49,223 nucleotides of DNA from Deltaproteobacteria bacterium (GTDB taxonomy: Bacteria > Myxococcota_A > UBA796 > UBA9615): assembly GCA_002724675.1 (NCBI GenBank), contig PBPL01000075.1, positions 1 through 49,223 of the forward strand, written 5' to 3'. The position numbers and the translations under genes are program-made. The stretch's first letter is position 1; the number at the start of each line of letters is the position of its first letter. The notes beneath the pieces were generated by a model. The model had not been told where the DNA came from, searched no databases, and worked only from the letters and a program-made list of their open reading frames with translations. Below are positions 1-7,176 of the stretch, one piece after another.

Positions 1-1
1 C

Positions 2-430
2 GGAGACGATGACGACGACGACACCGGAGACGATGACGACACCGGAGACGATGACGACACCGGAGACGATGACGACGACGACACCGGAGACGATGACGAC
101 GACGACACCGGAGACGATGACGACGACTCCACGGACGATGACGACGACACCGGGGACGACGATGACGACGACACCGGGGACGACGACTCCGGGGACGACG
201 ACGACTCCGGGGACGACGATGACGACGACACGGGGGACGACGACGACTCCGGGGACGACGATGACGACGACACCGGGGACGATGACTCCGGGGACGACGA
301 CGATGACTCCGGGGACGACGACGATGACTCCGGCGACGACGACGATGACTCCGGCGACGACGACGATGACGACGACACCGCAGACGACGACACCGCAGAC
401 GACGATGACTCCGGGGACGACGACGATGAC
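2..430 (+). repeat. Imperfect GAC/GAT-rich tandem repeat encoding GD(4-6)T/S units
   Basis: Direct reading: gga gac gat gac gac (gac gac) acc / ggg gac gac gac gac tcc units, in frame throughout. Confidence 0.9.
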
Positions 431-586
431 AGCAGCGATGAAGGCGTTGAGCTACCGGCCGGCTGCGGATGTACAGCATCACTGCAAGGCAAGCGCGTTA
501 CACAGGGTGTATTGGAGCTAGCACTAGGAGTGCTCATCATGCTGGCCATCCGACGACGACAGCGTCACCCGATGACGGCGGCTTGA
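2..586 (+). CDS. 3' part of an Asp-rich surface protein with a MYXO-CTERM-like C-terminal sorting signal (5' truncated by window edge)
   Basis: Frame 2 is open from base 2 to TGA 584-586: (G-D4-6-T/S)n ... DDDDDSSDEGVELPAGCGCTASLQGKRVTQGVLELALGVLIMLAIRRRQRHPMTAA*. Cys motif + hydrophobic helix + Arg cluster. The ORF-track entry 9..521 is a different frame. Confidence 0.8.
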   Translation, partial: GDDDDDDTGDDDDTGDDDDTGDDDDDDTGDDDDDDTGDDDDDSTDDDDDTGDDDDDDTGDDDSGDDDDSGDDDDDDTGDDDDSGDDDDDDTGDDDSGDDDDDSGDDDDDSGDDDDDSGDDDDDDDTADDDTADDDDSGDDDDDSSDEGVELPAGCGCTASLQGKRVTQGVLELALGVLIMLAIRRRQRHPMTAA

Positions 587-654
587 GACCACTGGATTGG
601 TTCGTCAAGCCGTTCGGGTTGTCGCCCTAGAACTTCAGAAGAAAATCAAACGCA

Positions 655-689
655 GCGGTCGCCCTGCCCAAATCGGACAGGGCGACCGC
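655..689. terminator. Strong hairpin between convergent genes; probable terminator
   Basis: 12-bp perfect inverted repeat GCGGTCGCCCTG...CAGGGCGACCGC (655-666/678-689). On the minus strand it is followed by T-rich TGCGTTTGATTTTCTTC. Confidence 0.6.
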
Positions 690-717
690 AACTACATGAG
701 CATCGCTTCGGTTCGAG

Positions 718-2343
718 CTACCGGGTAAACCAGAAGAACTCCGCAGAGTTGTCGCCGTTTGGCGCGACTGATGTGAAGTCAATCTTGTATCCGCTGACTG
801 GCAGCCCACCCCAGGTGGACGGGAACCAGGTTGCTGTGTCCAACACCAGCGGAAGGTCGAACCCCGGAAGACATGGACTGCTATCGGAGACACGGGGGCT
901 GATGTCGGCGACCGTGTTCATCTGCTGCCCAAGCGAATCCAGATAGAAGACATGGGCCTGGAAGTCCATGCCACAGACCTCCACACCACCTGCCTGCACT
1001 AGAGGACGATCGGCATAGAGGGTCACTGCCGTAGCCGAAGGATCAATCGTGATCGGATTGGACGACGTACCCGGATCACCCGATGTCATCGGATACGTAG
1101 GTGCAGTCGCCGTCACTCCGTCGGTGATGGTGTGAACCTTTGGTGCCGTGTTGAACACGTATGCGAGCCGCGTCGTGAAGGTAGCAATGGTTCCGGTCAC
1201 CAGCTCGACCTCGAACTGGAACAGCGCGGGGGCGGGATCGGTGGTCGTGTCTACCCACACGGTGAACACATTGTCACCGTCCGGGTCGATGGCGTGATGT
1301 AGGCGATGCGCATCACCAGACCAGGCTGAGCCCGCAGGCGGTGTCGGGGCGGTGAAGGAGAAGCCTCCGGCATAAGGTGCAATGCGCCCGTCGGCAAAGA
1401 GAGGATGCATCGGCACCCGGACATCGACGATGTTGGGAACCAGCGTCCCAGGCACGGTCAGTTCATAGGTAATGATGTGACTGTCCGTATGGGGCAAGAG
1501 GTCGCCGTCACCATCCAACAACTGAGTGCTATTCAGCTTCAGGTTGTCAAAGACGACACAGTCCGATTCCTGAAGGTCACCGATCCCCGTGTTGCTCGTC
1601 CCAAGCTCATACGTCAGAAGGCACGGGGCAAAGCCCTCAATGGCATCGTAAATGCCATTGGCGTTGGAGTCGTTGTCCAGGAAATTGGGGACACCGTCCC
1701 CATCCGAGTCGCCCCGGGCGGGCAGACCGGCCAGATCGACACCGTTATCGCCGTCCTCGGACTCTTCCATCACGATGCTGACGAGATCGATCAGGTCCGG
1801 CAACTTGGCGCTGGAGGCTCCCTGGAGCGCATTCTCCGCGGTAGCTAGCTGGGTCGAGCGGTCCAACTCCAGTCGGCCGAGGTCCAGCACCTCATCCAGA
1901 TCTGAGTGGAGGGGCAGCGACGTTCCACCGCTCACAACGAGCCCCATGGGGGTGTTGTTGGCATCGAGAATAGCGAGCGCATAGTCGCCAGCCTCGAGCT
2001 CGAGATCCACCTGACCCAACGGAGCTTCAGCAAGAAGCGCCGAGTTATCAGCCAGATTGAGCGCGAGGACTCGGATGCCAAGGGCGGGATCCCCAGGCAA
2101 GTCAGAGATCGCCTTTGCCAACGACTCTGGCGTGACATCGACCACCGAACCCGTGACTCGGACAGACATCTGAGACTGACCCGTGACCTCGGCGTCCTCG
2201 CCAAGCTCTGTAGGCGGCAGTGGAGAACAACCAGCGAACAACATAAAGGTGCTAAGCCCAGCAATGGAGCCAGCAGTCACAACCTTGCGGTGCAGCCTTC
2301 GTGGAAGAGGGATGAGTTGAGGTAGGAAGTGCTTGACGGACAT
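718..2343 (-). CDS. Lipoprotein with a calcium-binding (thrombospondin type 3-like) segment
   Basis: From ATG 2343: MSVKHFLPQLIPLPRRLHRKVVTAGSIAGLSTFMLFAGCSPLPPTE (lipobox FAGC); contains DSDGDGVPNFLDNDSNANGIYD. SD GGAG at 2350-2353. The longer ORF start at 2652 runs through the riboswitch. Confidence 0.8.
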   Translation of the reverse strand: MSVKHFLPQLIPLPRRLHRKVVTAGSIAGLSTFMLFAGCSPLPPTELGEDAEVTGQSQMSVRVTGSVVDVTPESLAKAISDLPGDPALGIRVLALNLADNSALLAEAPLGQVDLELEAGDYALAILDANNTPMGLVVSGGTSLPLHSDLDEVLDLGRLELDRSTQLATAENALQGASSAKLPDLIDLVSIVMEESEDGDNGVDLAGLPARGDSDGDGVPNFLDNDSNANGIYDAIEGFAPCLLTYELGTSNTGIGDLQESDCVVFDNLKLNSTQLLDGDGDLLPHTDSHIITYELTVPGTLVPNIVDVRVPMHPLFADGRIAPYAGGFSFTAPTPPAGSAWSGDAHRLHHAIDPDGDNVFTVWVDTTTDPAPALFQFEVELVTGTIATFTTRLAYVFNTAPKVHTITDGVTATAPTYPMTSGDPGTSSNPITIDPSATAVTLYADRPLVQAGGVEVCGMDFQAHVFYLDSLGQQMNTVADISPRVSDSSPCLPGFDLPLVLDTATWFPSTWGGLPVSGYKIDFTSVAPNGDNSAEFFWFTR

Positions 2344-2345
2344 GG

Positions 2346-2435
2346 CTCTCTCCTTCGGTAGCCCGGCTACCTGCATCAGCAGGCCCGTGGCTTTGCGTCC
2401 CGACGTCGCCGCCGGTTTGCCGTTTCGGGAGGAAA
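2346..2435 (-). promoter_or_regulatory. c-di-GMP-I (GEMM-I class) riboswitch aptamer
   Basis: Reverse complement: TTTCCTCCCGAAACGGCAAACCGGCGGCGACGTCGGGACGCAAAGCCACGGGCCTGCTGATGCAGGTAGCCGGGCTACCGAAGGAGAGAG. It has the conserved GGCAAACC, a helix capped by a GCGA (GNRA) tetraloop, GGACGCAAAGCCACGGGCC, a CCTGC-TGAT-GCAGG hairpin and AGCCGGGCTACCG. Confidence 0.92.
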
Positions 2436-2641
2436 CTACTTCCGCCCTTGCACTCAACGTGGGTCGCCCGTTCCATTTGTCAAGAAATTGCGCGTGTAAG
2501 CCTTGAACCTGGTGCGGCCCAGCCAGCGCAAGACTGCCCACTGGCATCTCCCAAGATTGCCTCTCGCACATCGAGACAACATCAAGTAGGGTCCGAGCCG
2601 CACGAAGGAAGAGCGCGCCTTCGATGCCGCATGAGGAGGCC

Positions 2642-4390
2642 ATGGCGCCCAACGAACCTCACGACCTCGTCATCCTCGGAGGCGGACTGGCCGGGCTGTG
2701 CCTTGCGCGACAGTTGAGCCTTGCGCGGCCAGAGACCAAGATCCTTGTCGCTGAGGGAGGAAAGCGACCTGCCCCGCAAGCAGCCTTCAAGATCGGGGAG
2801 TCCAGCGTAGAGGTCGCGGGTCACTACCTGCACAACGTGTTGGGGCTAGCCGACTATCTGAACGAGCACCAGCTTCCAAAGCTGGGCCTGCGCTACTTCA
2901 TGAGCCAGGGCGACAACTCGGACATCACGCGGCGTCTGGAGATGGGCCCCATCCGCAACAAGGTTCAGGTGCCATTCAACGGACTGCTGCTTCCCAGCTA
3001 TCAATTGGACCGCGGAACACTCGAGAATCACCTCATCGAACTGCTCGAGACCGACCACCCCAATGTGACCTTCCAACAACAGTGCCGAGTTGCGGACATC
3101 GCCTTCGGCCCAGGGGAAGCCACTCATCAAGTCACACTCCGAACCAAAGAAGAGAACGGCGAGAGAGTTGAAGAGACGCTGCAGACACGTTGGGTGATCG
3201 ACGCTGCTGGCAGAGGCTCGTTCCTCAAGAAGAAGCTGGGCAATGAGATCCCCAACGACCACCACTGCAATGGGGTGTGGTTCCGTCTGAGAACCCGCAT
3301 CCAGGTCGACAACTGGAGCGAGGACCAGAGCTTCCAAGACCGCGTCAATGAACGAGCCCGCTGGCGCAGCACCGTGCACCTCATGGGGCACGGCTACTGG
3401 CTCTGGATCATCCCGCTCAGCGGTGGGGAGACGAGCATCGGAGTGGTCGCTGATGAGCGCGTTCACCCCTACCGAAGCCTCGCCAGTTGGACGAAGATTC
3501 GGGCCTGGCTCAAGGCACACGAGCCTCAACTGTCCGAGAAGGTAGAGGCCGCGGCCGATCAAAAGCTGGACTTCGCGGCAACGGCCGACTTCACCTTGAA
3601 TTGCACCTCGGTAACCGGTGGCGACGACCGGTGGGGAATGACCGGCGATGCCGGGCTCTTCACAGACCCGCTCTATTCCCCCGGTACCGACTTCATCTGC
3701 ATTGTGAACACGATGCAGACAGACCTCATCACCCGCGAGCTGGACGGAGAGTCCATCGGCACCCGCGCCGAGCGGTCCAATTACTACCTGAAGCTGCTGT
3801 ACGACCAGTTCATGCAGGTCTACCGCGACGGCTATCTCGTCATGGGCAACCCGCGTGTGAACACGGTCAAGGTGGTCTTCGACAATGGCTTCTACTGGGG
3901 CTGGGTCGCCCTGATGGGCATGAACGGGCGCGCCACAGATCCAGACGTCCTCGACCCTTTCCACGAGGTCTACATGCGCTCCATTCGAGTCATGGTGGGA
4001 TTCCAGCGCTTCATTCGAGAATGGAACGAAGCAGAGCCTCGCCAGGAGCTTCCCTTCGACCACATCGACCAGTTCGACATCCGTATGCTCTGGAATATCT
4101 ACACAGTCCTCATCCGACCGGTCGACGGCGAGTCGCTTCGGAAGCGCCTCACCAAGAACCTCGAGCGTCTAGAGGCTTACTGTGAGCACGTCTTCCGGCA
4201 GTTGTTTCAGGGAGACCCAGAGGTTGAGGCCGCCGTGGGTCTTGATGTCACGAAGCTGACCTTGGACCGAACCAAGTGGGCCGAGTGGGGCACGCTGGAA
4301 GGCCCCGACCGCCATCAACTGGTCGGGCAGATCGCCGCGGGGATGGCACCGCTGTGGAGTGGCTCCAGCCGAGAGGCTTCTGCGGCCTGA
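2642..4390 (+). CDS. FAD-dependent oxidoreductase, flavin-dependent halogenase (Trp_halogenase) family
   Basis: N-terminal LVILGGGLAGLCLARQ dinucleotide fold, FKIGESSVE, WLWIIPL (WxWxIP signature). Start MAPNEPH preceded by GAGGAGG. Confidence 0.8.
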   Translation: MAPNEPHDLVILGGGLAGLCLARQLSLARPETKILVAEGGKRPAPQAAFKIGESSVEVAGHYLHNVLGLADYLNEHQLPKLGLRYFMSQGDNSDITRRLEMGPIRNKVQVPFNGLLLPSYQLDRGTLENHLIELLETDHPNVTFQQQCRVADIAFGPGEATHQVTLRTKEENGERVEETLQTRWVIDAAGRGSFLKKKLGNEIPNDHHCNGVWFRLRTRIQVDNWSEDQSFQDRVNERARWRSTVHLMGHGYWLWIIPLSGGETSIGVVADERVHPYRSLASWTKIRAWLKAHEPQLSEKVEAAADQKLDFAATADFTLNCTSVTGGDDRWGMTGDAGLFTDPLYSPGTDFICIVNTMQTDLITRELDGESIGTRAERSNYYLKLLYDQFMQVYRDGYLVMGNPRVNTVKVVFDNGFYWGWVALMGMNGRATDPDVLDPFHEVYMRSIRVMVGFQRFIREWNEAEPRQELPFDHIDQFDIRMLWNIYTVLIRPVDGESLRKRLTKNLERLEAYCEHVFRQLFQGDPEVEAAVGLDVTKLTLDRTKWAEWGTLEGPDRHQLVGQIAAGMAPLWSGSSREASAA

Positions 4391-4575
4391 GCGGCTTCCG
4401 GCCTGACCATCTCCAAATCAGAACTCCAGAGTGGTGCCCCGTAGCTCCACCGGTCAGCTTGCAGACCTATTAGTAGAGCCTATCGTTTTGAGATTGACCC
4501 GCTCCAGCACCGCCTGTAGCGTCCCCCAACTTCGCGCCAGACGCACACAATGTTTCAGCGCTCGGGAGGTATTTC

Positions 4576-6003
4576 ATGGCCCACTATCGGCTCACAGTCA
4601 TCGCTCTACTCGCCCTCACCCTGCTCGCCACCGCATGCTCTCAGGACGAAGAGCTTCCTGCTGACGACTACCCGAGTGTCCGTGGACCAGACGCAGCCGA
4701 GGACCTCGATCCGACTCTTGCCGTAGCGGAGTACGAGTTGGTCGTGGATGAGGCTGAGGTAGCGTTGTTCGAGGACACGGCTCCGGTTGCCATGTATGCC
4801 TACAACGGCCAGGTACCAGGGCCAGTGCTCCACGCCCGCGTGGGAGAGACCGTCCGAGTCCACGTCACCAACAACCTCAGCATGCCCACATCGGTGCACT
4901 GGTATGGAATGCGTGTGCCCTTTGAGATGGACGGAGTCAACATCAACGGTGTCTACGCCATTGGCCCAGGGCAGACCTTCACATACGAGTTTGTCGCCCG
5001 GGACGCCGGAACCTTCTGGTATCGCCCCCACGTACAGGCCAACGTTCAGGTCGAGGCCGGCCTCTATGGTGGGTTCATCGTCCACGAAGCAGACGAGATC
5101 CGACCCGACGTCGACGCGGACCGGCTTGTCATTCTCGACGACCTCCTGCTGGACTCGGACGAGAGCCTCGCGGCCCACGACATGGAACATCACACCCGGA
5201 TGCATGGGCGCACCGGCAATGCCCTCATCGCCAACGGCGCCGAACGAGCGCCGCGAGTCCACATGGCACCCGGAGAGGTGCAGCGCTGGCGACTCGTCAA
5301 CGCGGCCAATGCTCGTCCCTTTGATCTCGTATTTCCCGGCCTCGAAGTCCGCCAGATCGGCCGGGATGGTTGCCTCTGGAAGCAGGACTGGACCCGAGAC
5401 ATCGAGACTCTCTTCTTGCCCATGGGGGCCCGAGCTGATCTCGAGGTCCGGCTGGCGGAAGACACGACTGATGGTGAATTGGCAGCCATCGTCCTGACGC
5501 AAGGTTCCTTCGGGCCCGTCGAGACTGAGATTGAGTTGGTGCCCGTCCGATTGGATGAGGATGCCGAACCCAGCAGTGCCGCTGGTCACACCTCAGATCC
5601 CACCTATGAGCTTCCCAGCGCGGACGCCACCAGTGACATCGATCACACGGCTCACTTCGGGGTCGGGTTTAACGACGCAGACCAGGCGCAGTGGATGATC
5701 GATCAAAAGACCTGGCCCGAGTACACAGAGTGGGAAGTGGCTGTTGGGGACGAACAGGTCATCGAGCTGGTCAACGACGTTGGCTTCGAATACCCGCTCC
5801 ACTTCCATGGCACGCGCTTCAAGGTGTTGTCACGGAACAACCAAGCCGTCGACGAGCCTGGCCTGAGAGACACGGTGTGGCTGGAGGGCGACAGCTCTGT
5901 AGTCATCGCCGCGACCTACGACGCACCAGGCTCATGGGTGTACCAGAGCTCCCTGCTCGAGTACTCCATCCTCGGAATGATGGGCGTCGTCGAAGTCCGC
6001 TGA
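4576..6003 (+). CDS. Multicopper oxidase-fold lipoprotein with degenerate copper sites
   Basis: Lipobox LLATACS; cupredoxin blocks YNGQVPGPVLHARVGETVRVHVTNNL, VHWYGM, FWYRPH, YPLHFHG, GSWVYQSSLLEYSILGMMG. SD GGGAGG. Confidence 0.85.
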   Translation: MAHYRLTVIALLALTLLATACSQDEELPADDYPSVRGPDAAEDLDPTLAVAEYELVVDEAEVALFEDTAPVAMYAYNGQVPGPVLHARVGETVRVHVTNNLSMPTSVHWYGMRVPFEMDGVNINGVYAIGPGQTFTYEFVARDAGTFWYRPHVQANVQVEAGLYGGFIVHEADEIRPDVDADRLVILDDLLLDSDESLAAHDMEHHTRMHGRTGNALIANGAERAPRVHMAPGEVQRWRLVNAANARPFDLVFPGLEVRQIGRDGCLWKQDWTRDIETLFLPMGARADLEVRLAEDTTDGELAAIVLTQGSFGPVETEIELVPVRLDEDAEPSSAAGHTSDPTYELPSADATSDIDHTAHFGVGFNDADQAQWMIDQKTWPEYTEWEVAVGDEQVIELVNDVGFEYPLHFHGTRFKVLSRNNQAVDEPGLRDTVWLEGDSSVVIAATYDAPGSWVYQSSLLEYSILGMMGVVEVR

Positions 6004-6050
6004 TTCCAGCCGTCGCCTCGACGCGAGCAAGACCATCCAATTGGTGGCAC

Positions 6051-7175
6051 CTACAGGTTCGGTGTCGGGTCCCACTTGGCCGGGGGATCGTGCGGGAGGA
6101 TCTCCTGCCACGTCTGACCGCCCTCCCGATCGCGCACGACCAGAAACAGGCGAGCCTCTCGGTCTACAGCCCCCCGAAATGGCGTCCAGCCAAACTCACG
6201 GGGGGTGAGCTCATCGTCTAAGACGGGAGTGTCCCCGCTCCCGAAGTTTTCGGCGTTGTCTCGATCTTCTTCCCCCTCCTCCTCCTCGGGATCGGGGAGA
6301 CCTGGGCGGCCGGTGGTGCGGTAGAACTCGAGCGTCAGGAGTGTTGTCGGCTGGTCATCTTCCACTTCGATGCGTAGGTGCAGCCCTGTGTCGGCAGAGA
6401 CATCACCCACATAGATTGGCCGAAGGGGCCCTGTCAGGGTCCCTTCGGCCACCGACCACCGATCGCCTCCAACTCGTTCCACGAGCGTGAGTCTCGGGTT
6501 CGCGTTCCAGTCCTCTGGGAGTTCGACCGAACCCAACGGATCGTCGCTAGCACCCGGCGGGCCTCCTCCGCCAGGGGGGGATGAGCCGCCGTCGCCACCA
6601 GCAGCACCACCGGCTCCCTCAGGAGGTCCTCCCCCAGGAGCGCCTGAGGCTGAGTCGTCATCATCACCGAAGGACTCGCCTGCCGAGTCATCGTCGCCAA
6701 GGACATCGTCCGCAGAGTCATCATCGTCGCCCAGCCCGTCGAAGTCTGGCGTGAGAAAGTCTACGATCTTGATGGTCTCCCGGCGGAGAGTCTCGTTACT
6801 GGCGACATAGCTCAGCGGAAGGCTGCCCAAAAGCCACTGGACTTCATCGCGTGCTGCTACAGCCCCGAAGTCCACCTCAAGAGTCGGCCCCACTGCGTCA
6901 TCGGGAACCAGGGCCTCGAGCTGCTCTCGCCCCTCAAAGTCCTCATCACCCAGCTCCAACGCCCAGCTGTGTTCGATGCCTTCCCCCTGGGGGTCGTCGG
7001 GGTCCACAGTCAAGGCTCGCACCGTGACCGTGGGCAGAGGAGATGTGGCGAGCAAGGCCGTCGCCGGATCGACCTGAACTGCCAACACCCGCAGATCATC
7101 CACCACCAGAGGATCGGGGAGCTGCGGGAAGCAACTGGTAAGCGCCAGAGCGCATGCGACGAGCACTACACGCAT
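6051..7175 (-). CDS. Lipoprotein with acidic (DDDDSA) and Gly/Pro-rich linker
   Basis: MRVVLVACALALTSCFPQLPDP signal/lipobox; LGDDDDSADDVLGDDDSAGESFGDDDDSASGAPGGGPPEG linker. Confidence 0.75.
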   Translation of the reverse strand: MRVVLVACALALTSCFPQLPDPLVVDDLRVLAVQVDPATALLATSPLPTVTVRALTVDPDDPQGEGIEHSWALELGDEDFEGREQLEALVPDDAVGPTLEVDFGAVAARDEVQWLLGSLPLSYVASNETLRRETIKIVDFLTPDFDGLGDDDDSADDVLGDDDSAGESFGDDDDSASGAPGGGPPEGAGGAAGGDGGSSPPGGGGPPGASDDPLGSVELPEDWNANPRLTLVERVGGDRWSVAEGTLTGPLRPIYVGDVSADTGLHLRIEVEDDQPTTLLTLEFYRTTGRPGLPDPEEEEGEEDRDNAENFGSGDTPVLDDELTPREFGWTPFRGAVDREARLFLVVRDREGGQTWQEILPHDPPAKWDPTPNL

Positions 7176-7176
7176 C

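Noticed and set aside
9-521. Thr/Pro/Met-rich ORF (MTTTTPETM...)
   Set aside because: Out-of-frame reading of the GAC repeat; the biologically sensible frame is 2..586.
2846-4063. 405-aa minus-strand ORF opposite the halogenase-family gene
   Set aside because: Shadow ORF typical of high-GC DNA; no domain-like sequence, complete overlap with a well-supported gene.
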